Positions 17,659 through 23,863 of a DNA stretch of 40,597 nt are shown piece after piece (position 1 is the first letter of the stretch; every line of letters begins with the position of its first letter). Source of the stretch: Bacillus thermotolerans (GTDB lineage: Bacteria; Bacillota; Bacilli; Bacillales; Domibacillaceae); assembly GCF_000812025.2 (NCBI RefSeq), contig NZ_JWJE02000035.1, positions 1 to 40,597 on the forward strand, written 5' to 3'. A program made the translations under genes and the position numbers. The notes beneath the pieces are model-generated. The model was not told the DNA's origin and did no database searches. It was given only the letters and a program-made list of their open reading frames with translations.

Positions 17659-18879
17659 TTACAGCCGTGTAGTTTCTGGCTGAGAACTGGTTTGTACTCT
17701 TTGTTTATTCTTTAAACCTTTTGACCACTTTATGCAAATGAGCAGCGTGATAAAGATAATAATGGCACCGAAGATGTAAGGAAGAGCCATATTCATGTCA
17801 AACAATACACCGGCAAGAGCGGGGCCAACCATATTTCCGATACTCATATAGGCATTGTTCATACCAGCGGCAAACCCTTGCTCGTCACCGGCCATTTTTG
17901 AGATTGTCGTATTAATCGATGGACGAAGCAGTGAAGCAGCAGTAAAGAATACCGCTGAAATAGCTAACACCGATGTGAAGCCGGTTGCCAGCAGTATAGA
18001 AAGCATTGAGACGGTGGCGATAATGAGCATGGTGACCATTACCCGTACTTCGCCAAACTTTGTTAATGCCCGGTCAAGCACAAACGCCTGAATAATAACG
18101 CCGATTAATCCGCCGATGATCATCAATACAGAAATATCGGCGGGGCTAAAGTTGAATTTAATATCTGCAAACAGGCTAATCGTCGATTGATAATTGGCTA
18201 AACCGAAGGAAAGAGTAAACATCATGACCAGCAAAACAAAGTAAGGCTTTTTCACGGAAAGAGCCATTTGTTTTAGAAGCGGATCACGTCTTTTGGATGG
18301 AAGAGCCATAGCTGGGCGTTCAGGTTCCTTAAGGAAGAAGGTGGACAGAGCAGCTGCAAGAGCCGATACCACTCCAGCGACAAGGAGGGGAACATGCAAC
18401 CCATATGCAGCAAGGAACCCACCAATCCCAGGACCTACCACGAAACCAAATGACATGGAAGCTCCCAGGCGACCCATTCCTTTTGCGCGTGTTTCCAATG
18501 TAGTGACGTCCGCAACAAATGCCATCATGGCAGGGATCATAAAGGCTGCGCCAACCCCCCCAATTATACGAGAGACAAATAACAGCCAAAGCTGCGTCGC
18601 AAATCCGAATAGAAATTGGGAAAACGAAAACAAAATTAAACCGAGTATGATTGCCTTTTTTCGTCCAACCCGGTCAGATAAATCACCAGCGAGAGGCGAG
18701 AAGATAAATTGAGCAAAAGCAAATGTAGCAATCAGCAATCCATAAACCTGACCACCGGCATCAAAATTGTGGATAATAGTTGGCATAATAGGAATAACAA
18801 GCCCTATGCCCGTCATGACGATAAACATATTAATCATTAAAATCAGAAGAGGAAATCTTTGTACTTTCTTTGATGACAT
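17659..18879 (-). CDS. MFS drug/proton antiporter (DHA1, NorA/Bmr-like)
   Basis: This 406-residue integral membrane protein has about 12 transmembrane segments. It carries the MFS motif A between TM2 and TM3 (GDLSDRVGRKKAII), the antiporter motif C in TM5 (SFGFVVGPGIGGFLAA), and an N-terminus (GIGLVIPIMPTII) like NorA, Bmr and Blt multidrug exporters. It probably expels hydrophobic cations or other toxic compounds in exchange for protons. GAAGGAGGC lies before the ATG, and it follows the tetR gene by 36 bases on the same strand, so the regulator and exporter form an operon. The substrate is unknown. Confidence 0.88.
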   Translation of the reverse strand: MSSKKVQRFPLLILMINMFIVMTGIGLVIPIMPTIIHNFDAGGQVYGLLIATFAFAQFIFSPLAGDLSDRVGRKKAIILGLILFSFSQFLFGFATQLWLLFVSRIIGGVGAAFMIPAMMAFVADVTTLETRAKGMGRLGASMSFGFVVGPGIGGFLAAYGLHVPLLVAGVVSALAAALSTFFLKEPERPAMALPSKRRDPLLKQMALSVKKPYFVLLVMMFTLSFGLANYQSTISLFADIKFNFSPADISVLMIIGGLIGVIIQAFVLDRALTKFGEVRVMVTMLIIATVSMLSILLATGFTSVLAISAVFFTAASLLRPSINTTISKMAGDEQGFAAGMNNAYMSIGNMVGPALAGVLFDMNMALPYIFGAIIIFITLLICIKWSKGLKNKQRVQTSSQPETTRL

Positions 18880-18915
18880 ATATTTCTCTGCCTCCTTCTA
18901 TTAAGTTTAATTAAA

Positions 18916-19782
18916 TTAAAGCCGTTTAGAATACTTGCCGATCGTTTCTTCTAGTTTACCCGCTAAAGCAGAGATGTTCTCACTTTCCTTTAAATTACGT
19001 ATCATTCCCTCTATAAGAGCAGGACGCGGCTTAATCTGCCTTAGCTCGGTCTCTAAGATATTAATAGATTCTATTATCAGGTCACCCTCCTGTGCCGCGA
19101 TGGCTGCTTCCTTCATTTTCCGAACAGTGTGTAAAGGGTGGGGTGTTTTTTCCCGCCAGTTAGCATATTCCCGTGATGGTGTGCTTGTAAAGAAGGGCTT
19201 AGCCTTCTTCTTAATTAAGGAATGCGCGGCAGCCTCGAGCTGAATAAATAAAAAATCAGCGAGCGTATGAAAATTACAGGACGATCCTTCTTCCCACACA
19301 CTTCGCATATATGAGGTGAGCAATCCTTTTAACGAAACCGTTAAATCTAAAGCATAGGGAACTGCTTTTTCACCGAAGACATCGATCATTCGTTTTTCTG
19401 TCCTTTGCAGAAGTCGAGTATTCTCTTCATAGATATATCGATTTAACGAACCGTCCTCTAACCCCCTTACTTCATTCATTTGCATGATGAAAAACTCCTG
19501 AAACTCACAATGGTGCTGAATATGAACAGCAATCTCCCGTACAAAGGCTTCACGTGGTGTGTCGTCCTCTTCCTTAGCCATAGCGAGACGCTCGTCGAGT
19601 AACTGATAGTAATAGGAAAAGATATGGAACAGCAATTTTTCCTTTGACTTGAAATGAGTATATAAGCTTCCCTTAGACATGCTGCAGGCTTCTGCTATTT
19701 GCTGCATGGACGTTTGATGGAAGCTTTGCTTCGAGAAAAGCTTCATAGCTGTGAGTAGTATTTTTTGTTTTTTCTCGTTCAT
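18916..19782 (-). CDS. TetR/AcrR family transcriptional regulator
   Basis: This 288-residue regulator has an N-terminal helix-turn-helix (about 5-52: ILLTAMKLFSKQSFHQTSMQ, IAEACSMSKGSLYTHFKSKE) and a long helical ligand-binding domain. It is about 90 residues longer than a typical TetR protein; the extra C-terminal part (about 195-288) is charged and helical. It is first in an operon with the MFS exporter and most likely represses it until a substrate binds. A palindrome at 19813-19826 upstream is a probable operator. ATTAGTTAGGAGAGAATA precedes the ATG. Confidence 0.88.
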   Translation of the reverse strand: MNEKKQKILLTAMKLFSKQSFHQTSMQQIAEACSMSKGSLYTHFKSKEKLLFHIFSYYYQLLDERLAMAKEEDDTPREAFVREIAVHIQHHCEFQEFFIMQMNEVRGLEDGSLNRYIYEENTRLLQRTEKRMIDVFGEKAVPYALDLTVSLKGLLTSYMRSVWEEGSSCNFHTLADFLFIQLEAAAHSLIKKKAKPFFTSTPSREYANWREKTPHPLHTVRKMKEAAIAAQEGDLIIESINILETELRQIKPRPALIEGMIRNLKESENISALAGKLEETIGKYSKRL

Positions 19783-19812
19783 TATTCTCTCCTAACTAAT
19801 GAGTTTTCTTTT

Positions 19813-19826
19813 TGACCGTTCAGTCA
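19813..19826 (-). promoter_or_regulatory. Candidate TetR operator
   Basis: TGACCGTTCAGTCA is an imperfect palindrome 31 bases upstream of the tetR start. It resembles the TGAC-CG...GTCA operators used by many TetR-family exporter repressors. Autoregulation is inferred from position. Confidence 0.5.
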
Positions 19827-19932
19827 CACTTTATAGAGTTTACCATAGGCTGGCGGTTTTTACACTAAAAAAGTTCGTGATGCGAACTATTTATATATTC
19901 CGATAAAAGGCAGGTTTTTAAAAAGAAACTAA

Positions 19933-19961
19933 TTGACAATGATTTTCATTTTCTTTAAAAT
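19933..19961 (+). promoter_or_regulatory. Sigma-A promoter overlapped by a Fur box
   Basis: TTGACA (19933-19938), a 17-base spacer and TAAAAT (19956-19961) make a near-consensus promoter. TGACAATGATTTTCA (19934-19948) overlaps the -35 and spacer and matches the 7-1-7 Fur box TGATAATNATTATCA at 12 of 14 informative positions. Bound Fur-Fe2+ would block RNA polymerase, so the downstream gene should be expressed under iron limitation. Confidence 0.72.
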
Positions 19962-20026
19962 GAAGGTAATATAAATAACGTAGTAAATGAGGAAATAACC
20001 AAAGAATGAGCAACGGGGGGAAGAAG

Positions 20027-20506
20027 ATGTTGAATATGCTGCATGGTTTAAAAGACATTCATACAGTTGTTTCGAACAAGCGCAAGGTGGGCGGAGTAGC
20101 AGAAGCAGATTCCATTCAGTTGTCGTCCGGTGAGGTTTATCAGTATCCTGTATTTACGAATATTGATCTATCAAAAGGGCAATATGTGTCTCTCTCTTTC
20201 ATTGATGAAAAAGGGCAGAATATTATGACACATGTTAACCAAATTGCTGTTATTAAAGGATTAGCTCATAAGCTGATCTGCCAAATGGACAACATATATG
20301 TTCAAAGAATGTTGCTCAGTGAATCTATTCAATATTTACAAAAGCTTTGTGAAGTCAATGAAGGTTTTGTGACTCATACATTCAAAAAAGAAGCCCTGCA
20401 AATTGTGAGGGACATCAGTGTAAAAGAATTAAAGCGGTGCGGTGTGACGCTTCCTTTCCAGGTGGAAGAAAAGCTGGTCCACTTAAGTGACCGCATGCAC
20501 GCTTAA
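20027..20506 (+). CDS. Unrecognised protein under a Fur-type promoter
   Basis: I do not recognise this protein. From the ATG at 20027 it has 159 residues, no signal peptide and no transmembrane segment, so it should be cytoplasmic. The N-terminal half looks beta-rich (GEVYQYPVFTNIDLSKGQY, then VSLSFIDEKGQNIMTHVNQI). The C-terminal half looks helical (about 95-159) and includes three cysteines (ICQMD, LCEVN, RCGV). GGGGGG lies six bases before this ATG; an in-frame ATG at 20006 has only GAGG 13 bases away. It converges on the encapsulin operon and shares its terminator. With the Fur box, this suggests a role in iron handling, possibly tied to the compartment, but no function can be named. Confidence 0.75.
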   Translation: MLNMLHGLKDIHTVVSNKRKVGGVAEADSIQLSSGEVYQYPVFTNIDLSKGQYVSLSFIDEKGQNIMTHVNQIAVIKGLAHKLICQMDNIYVQRMLLSESIQYLQKLCEVNEGFVTHTFKKEALQIVRDISVKELKRCGVTLPFQVEEKLVHLSDRMHA

Positions 20507-20510
20507 GAGG

Positions 20511-20562
20511 CTGAATGAGGAGAGGCTAGTTGTGAACTAGTCCTTCTCATTCAGTCTTTTTC
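20511..20562. terminator. Bidirectional terminator between the Fur-box gene and the ferredoxin gene
   Basis: CTGAATGAG...CTAGTT (20511-20530) pairs with AACTAG...CTCATTCAG (20534-20554) with small internal mismatches and is followed by TCTTTTT. It lies between two converging stop codons. Confidence 0.7.
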
Positions 20563-20564
20563 AT

Positions 20565-20933
20565 TTATTCCATATTTGCCTGGCATGCCAGGCGGAAGCC
20601 GGATTTTATATTGCCCTGAAGCTTTTTATGTTCCTGCTGATTAGGCAGAGAAAGCCGGGAAGCTCCATCCGTCACCTTCACTGTACAGACACCGCATGTT
20701 CCCTTTCGGCATTTATACTGAAGAGGAAGACCTTGGCTTAACCCCTCGGTCAATAAGTTTCCTTTCACATGTCGAACAGAGAAAGAGCGGCCGTTTTGCT
20801 CCAGACGGATAATTGCTTTTTCAGGTAGTGGCTGTTTAGATGGCTGTACAACACTTGGTGCCTTAGGGACAGCAACAGGCCTTGGCTGATTGGGCAGGAG
20901 AGAACCAACAGTCAGTCTTCTATCGTGACTCAT
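20565..20933 (-). CDS. Encapsulin-targeted [2Fe-2S] ferredoxin
   Basis: An electron-transfer protein predicted to be packaged inside the encapsulin shell. From ATG 20933 it has 122 residues. The N-terminus (MSHDRRLTVGSLLPNQPRP) contains TVGSLLP, nearly identical to the targeting peptide at the C-terminus of the IMEF cargo. A Pro/Ala/Lys-rich linker (about 15-38) joins it to a plant-type ferredoxin domain (about 39-122) with cluster ligands C75, C80, C83 and C117 (KCRKGTCGVC ... LACQ). The start is set by AAAGGGTG seven bases upstream; an earlier in-frame ATG at 20963 would overlap the shell gene. It follows the shell gene by 13 bases. It may supply or remove electrons during iron storage, e.g. 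reducing Fe(III) for release, as proposed for related systems. Confidence 0.9.
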   Translation of the reverse strand: MSHDRRLTVGSLLPNQPRPVAVPKAPSVVQPSKQPLPEKAIIRLEQNGRSFSVRHVKGNLLTEGLSQGLPLQYKCRKGTCGVCTVKVTDGASRLSLPNQQEHKKLQGNIKSGFRLACQANME

Positions 20934-20946
20934 CCCTCGGCACCCT

Positions 20947-21795
20947 TTATTCTTCCGGATCAATCAGCGTGCAAATAGCCGCTGGGCGTTTAATTCGAAG
21001 GACGACAGTTTCATACACTCGGAAGGGGTGGTTCATTCCTTCTTCTCCTAGATAAGCTGTTTCAAAATCTTCTGAAATAGCTAAATCAAGGTTGTTGCGC
21101 CCTGTATTGACGATCACCCCAGACTTTCCTTTCAGTACAGGTGACTGGAACACACCGGCTGTAATCAGCTCGCGTACATGCTCGATCTCTAGTACATTTG
21201 TATCTTTATGTACACGGTGTAGAAGAGAGTACAGCTCTGGGGATAATACAAGTGCATAGGGGCCGTTATGGTTCATTTCAAGTAATTTGTTTCTTGCTTC
21301 AACGATGTCTTGAAAGGCGTTTCCAGACTCGTACCAATTGCCAATTAAATGAGTCAAGCGGCCTTTGACATTCATTAATCCAGGAATATCGAATTCCTTG
21401 GAACCGTGAAAAATCATCTGATCCTCTAGAAAAGCCACATCACGAGCTGCATTGGCAGCAACGGAAAAGTCAATCGGTATGTCTAGTGCTTTAGACTGCT
21501 CCAAGTCGCGCCAATACAGTACAAAATCCTTGTAAAGCATAGGAATAGTATAGTTGACGCGTCTGCTGGATTCTACTTCCGTATCAAAAGAGCCTTGAAA
21601 GTCCATTTTTGCTTCATGGCTCTCCATAAAGATATCATTAAATACACTTTGCATTCCTCTTCCAAGCGGTCCATATAACTCGATAAAGCGGCGGCCGACT
21701 AACTGACGGCGGGCTGCTTCAATGACGGTCTGATCAAGCTGGTTGAAATCCTGGTCTGTTAATGGAGAATCTGGATAAAGCTGCGATTTATTCAT
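20947..21795 (-). CDS. Family 1 encapsulin shell protein
   Basis: This 282-residue protein (about 32 kDa) has the HK97-type fold of encapsulins and self-assembles into an icosahedral compartment. Family hallmarks are GRRFIELYGPLGRGMQSV (about 35-52), the SSRRVNYTIPMLYKDFVLYW segment followed by RDLE, AARDVAFLEDQMIFHG, YALVLSPELYSLLHRV and a C-terminal RVYETVVLRIKRPAAICTL strand. The length and IMEF partner match the type that forms the large T=4, 240-subunit shell in Quasibacillus thermotolerans; T number here is inferred. AAGGAGG lies eight bases before the ATG. It is the middle gene of the IMEF-shell-ferredoxin operon, 45 bases after IMEF. No phage genes are nearby, which argues against a prophage capsid. 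Confidence 0.95.
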   Translation of the reverse strand: MNKSQLYPDSPLTDQDFNQLDQTVIEAARRQLVGRRFIELYGPLGRGMQSVFNDIFMESHEAKMDFQGSFDTEVESSRRVNYTIPMLYKDFVLYWRDLEQSKALDIPIDFSVAANAARDVAFLEDQMIFHGSKEFDIPGLMNVKGRLTHLIGNWYESGNAFQDIVEARNKLLEMNHNGPYALVLSPELYSLLHRVHKDTNVLEIEHVRELITAGVFQSPVLKGKSGVIVNTGRNNLDLAISEDFETAYLGEEGMNHPFRVYETVVLRIKRPAAICTLIDPEE

Positions 21796-21840
21796 TCACT
21801 TTTCCTCCTTTTTGAGCTAGCGGTAATATTTAAGCGGAAT

Positions 21841-22419
21841 TCATTGAATTAAGCTGCCAACGGTAAAGCCTTTCTTTTTGTGAGCCACGGGTTGAACTTC
21901 CTCATGTGAAGAACCGGCTGAAGGCATGTCAGCCAAATGGTCGCGATGTTCGTCGTGATGAGCATGAGGGTCAGCATAATCGTGATCAAAGCGGGCGTTG
22001 ATCTCCGCAAGCTTTTCCTTTACATACTGATAACCTTCATAGGCATCTTTCCGCAGTTCCTTCAGCAATGTTTGACGTTCCTCATCAGTAAAAGAAAACA
22101 AAGCCAAATCGACATGCTCAATAAAGTTATGCAATCCGAATTTCTCAAGGTTCAATTCCTGAAGCAGGCGGTTAAAAGCATTGTTGCTTGGAGAGAAAAG
22201 TCCCTCATCGGTTTCATCCTGGAATTTCTCAATGAGTGGAATTAATACGTCGAGGCGGGATAACCGTTGTTCTTCTTCTTCATAGATGTGATGGTAATAC
22301 AGCCGTTCGTGGTCATCCTCCGCATTTTCGATAACTGGAGTAAGCATAGCCATGAAACGCTCGATGGCTTCTTTTGTGGTTGTAAAAATCTGGTGAAAAG
22401 CGTCTAACTCTTCTTTCAC
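21841..22419 (-). CDS. IMEF cargo protein, iron-mineralizing encapsulin-associated
   Basis: This 192-residue protein is the cargo that oxidises and mineralises iron inside the shell. A helical ferritin-like domain (about 1-142) contains acidic/His clusters likely to bind iron (ENAEDDHERLYYHHIYEEEE at 31-50, and HNFIEH near 97-102). A His-rich linker (146-180, eight His) follows, and the protein ends in GFTVGSLIQ, the encapsulin targeting peptide that docks on the inner shell wall. The start codon is GTG, with AGGGGGTG eight bases upstream. It heads the minus-strand operon. A consensus -10 (TATAAT) covered by a palindrome lies about 40 bases upstream. Identification rests on the targeting peptide, context and length. 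Confidence 0.92.
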   Translation of the reverse strand: MKEELDAFHQIFTTTKEAIERFMAMLTPVIENAEDDHERLYYHHIYEEEEQRLSRLDVLIPLIEKFQDETDEGLFSPSNNAFNRLLQELNLEKFGLHNFIEHVDLALFSFTDEERQTLLKELRKDAYEGYQYVKEKLAEINARFDHDYADPHAHHDEHRDHLADMPSAGSSHEEVQPVAHKKKGFTVGSLIQ

Positions 22420-22451
22420 AGACGTGACACCCCCTGATTATCAATTTGAAT

Positions 22452-22470
22452 ATTGTCCATTATAGACAAT
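22452..22470 (-). promoter_or_regulatory. Palindromic operator over the -10 of the encapsulin operon
   Basis: On the minus strand ATTGTCTATAATGGACAAT has 6-base inverted arms (ATTGTC, GACAAT) centred on a perfect TATAAT -10 element. There is no good -35 at the usual distance. The arms face the opposite way to a Fur box, so a different regulator is likely. A further GATAAT hexamer lies at 22437-22442. Role inferred from position only. Confidence 0.5.
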
Positions 22471-22681
22471 GTTTTACGATTTATTCGGTGTGCGACTTTT
22501 CCTCTTCATTAAATCTATACTACAGGTTGTATCTTTTTCCCTTTATTTGCCGAGAGAAAACTTCTATTTTTGTCGAAATATATAAACAGGCAGCCGTCTA
22601 TACAATAGAGTATTCTCTTGTATAAACGGGGGAGGAGAGGACATAATAACAGGCACCTATAAATGAAAGGAGACCAGTCAG

Positions 22682-22834
22682 ATGAGTGTCTATGAACGTT
22701 TTCCGGTTGCTGATTTGCAAGGTAAGCAACTGGATAAAATACAATCTTTAGAGAAGGAACTAAGACAAGAAATAGGGGAAAATATTGTGTTGATTGCTTA
22801 TGATGAGGAAGGAAGAAATGAAAGTAATGCATAA
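22682..22834 (+). CDS. 50-residue hypothetical protein
   Basis: This short gene encodes MSVYERFPVADLQGKQLDKI followed by QSLEKELRQEIGENIVLIAY and DEEGRNESNA. It looks like a helical N-terminal part and a beta strand (NIVLIAYD). AAAGGAGA lies nine bases before the ATG, and a 12-base-stem terminator follows 33 bases after the stop, both supporting a real transcript. I do not recognise it. It is divergent from the IMEF operon; whether they share regulation is unknown. Confidence 0.65.
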   Translation: MSVYERFPVADLQGKQLDKIQSLEKELRQEIGENIVLIAYDEEGRNESNA

Positions 22835-22867
22835 ACCAACTGCATTCTTGTCTCACAGTTGATGAAT

Positions 22868-22910
22868 ACAAAGCCTCCCGCTTTTGTACAGGTGGGAGGC
22901 TTTGTATTTT
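22868..22910 (+). terminator. Terminator after the 50-residue gene
   Basis: A perfect 12-base stem (ACAAAGCCTCCC and GGGAGGCTTTGT) is followed by ATTTTT. The A-rich upstream flank is short, so it probably serves the plus strand only. Confidence 0.8.
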
Positions 22911-23163
22911 TCGGCTTTTTAGACCGCTAAGTACCTTGTAAGCAATCAGTGCTTGCCCAGTTGATAGAATAATACGATGAACCGGTCGGCCATACGAGCA
23001 TTTTAAGTCTCAGACGAAGGGCAGGTGGGATTAGAAAGTAGAAACTACATGAATAAGGTATCCTCAGCTTAGCATGTTAGGAAGCTTGTCACAGAGCAGC
23101 TGCCTATATGTTGTTGTAGTACATTCAAGCATTAGGTCAACAGCCTAATTTGAACAGAGGAAA
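22911..23163. other. Intergenic region of about 250 bases without an evident gene
   Basis: No open frame with a ribosome binding site, known RNA family or repeat was recognised. There are short potential hairpins, for example AGCTT...AAGCT near 23067-23086, but no T-run that would make one a terminator. It separates the 50-residue gene's terminator from the sigma-K-like promoter of the coat-like gene. Confidence 0.4.
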
Positions 23164-23192
23164 CACGAGGAAAAGGGGTTTTGCATAAGGTA
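23164..23192 (+). promoter_or_regulatory. Sigma-K-like (mother-cell) promoter
   Basis: CATAAGGTA at 23184-23192 fits the sigma-K -10 consensus CATANNNTA, and CAC at 23164-23166 lies 17 bases upstream, fitting the AC-type -35. It precedes the Tyr/Pro-rich coat-like gene by 32 bases. Confidence 0.5.
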
Positions 23193-23224
23193 AAGGGTAA
23201 GGAAAACAAAGGAGGTTTTTCGTT

Positions 23225-23503
23225 TTGTATTATCAAGATAGTCCGTTTGAAACTGAACAGCTTTTAGAACATGAGGAGTTGAATCAAGGAACAATGATGG
23301 ATGAGAGACAGCAGCCTCCACACTACTACCCTTTCCCGTACTCAAGACCAAGAAGGCCGAGAAGACCAAGGTATCATTCCCCATATTATCCATACCCGTA
23401 CTTTCCATACCCGTATTATCCTGCCCCATATTATCCAGGCCCTCGTTACGGATGGCAGTATCAGCAGCGCCCGTGGCAGCAGTGGGAGGATTGGGAAGAC
23501 TAG
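23225..23503 (+). CDS. Tyr/Pro-rich protein, probable spore coat or crust component
   Basis: This 92-residue protein starts MYYQDSPFETEQLLEHEEL. After an Arg/Pro stretch (YSRPRRPRRPRYHSP) it turns into imperfect YYPYPYF/PYPYYPAPYYP repeats and ends in RPWQQWEDWED. Tyr-rich, low-complexity proteins of this kind are typical of Bacillus spore coats, where Tyr can be cross-linked. The start is TTG, with AAAGGAGG eight bases upstream. The sigma-K-like promoter upstream and the neighbouring sspI support a sporulation role. No specific cot gene is recognised. The other plus-strand frame at 23301 is a shadow of the repeats. Confidence 0.75.
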   Translation: MYYQDSPFETEQLLEHEELNQGTMMDERQQPPHYYPFPYSRPRRPRRPRYHSPYYPYPYFPYPYYPAPYYPGPRYGWQYQQRPWQQWEDWED

Positions 23504-23549
23504 AATAAACAAAAAAACCCGGGGCCACTCCCGGGTTTTTTTGTTTATT
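23504..23549. terminator. Bidirectional terminator between coat-like gene and sspI
   Basis: A perfect 20-base stem whose inner part is AAAAAAACCCGGG / CCCGGGTTTTTTT closes over GCCACT. Its right arm includes the sspI stop codon. Confidence 0.88.
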
Positions 23550-23751
23550 TTAATCCTTTTTCTAATGTCTGCAGGACATGCTGCTTTTCCTGTTCATCGG
23601 CATTTTTCCACAATACTTCAAACAAGACGCCTAGGCCCGGCAGCATTTTTTCTTCATTGCGCTGGATAGCGTCCACGATTGTATTCTCCAATTGCTCCTG
23701 AGAGCTTCCGGAAACGTTGGATAATACCGCATTACGCAAGTTGAAATTCAT
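23545..23751 (-). CDS. sspI: Small acid-soluble spore protein I
   Basis: SspI is a minor forespore SASP. The 68-residue sequence [15 protein letters not shown]...VDAIQ...[16 protein letters not shown]...LQTLEKGLK matches the family along its length. AAAGGAGCG precedes the ATG. It is divergent from ysgA, the same order as in Bacillus subtilis. Forespore expression from a sigma-G promoter is expected, and a CATAATA element lies upstream at 23804-23810. Confidence 0.95.
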   Translation of the reverse strand: MNFNLRNAVLSNVSGSSQEQLENTIVDAIQRNEEKMLPGLGVLFEVLWKNADEQEKQHVLQTLEKGLK

Positions 23752-23803
23752 ATGACTCGCTCCTTTTCGCAGTAATCATGCTTATGTTCTCCAGCTGTGG
23801 ATT

Positions 23804-23810
23804 TATTATG
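23804..23810 (-). promoter_or_regulatory. Candidate sigma-G -10 element of sspI
   Basis: CATAATA on the minus strand fits the sigma-G -10 consensus. The -35 region about 18 bases further upstream matches poorly. It lies about 53 bases before the sspI start. Confidence 0.35.
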
Positions 23811-23863
23811 CGAAAAAATTAGGCTATAATAATCATGGAAAATGAAAAGAGGAGCCAATTAAT

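Noticed and set aside
20947-21795. HK97-fold protein as a prophage capsid remnant
   Set aside because: No portal, terminase, protease or tail genes are near, while cargo genes with matching targeting peptides are adjacent.
22437-22451. Possible Fur box before IMEF (TGATTATCAATTTGA)
   Set aside because: Only about 10 of 14 positions fit, with one good half-site; the palindrome further upstream is a better operator candidate.
22515-22871. Minus-strand open frame of 118 codons upstream of IMEF
   Set aside because: It runs antisense through the 50-codon gene and a terminator, has no ribosome binding site, and its composition is unlike a protein.
23370-23445. Short direct repeats that could suggest a CRISPR array
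   Set aside because: They are in-frame codons of the YYPYP protein repeats, with no spacers.
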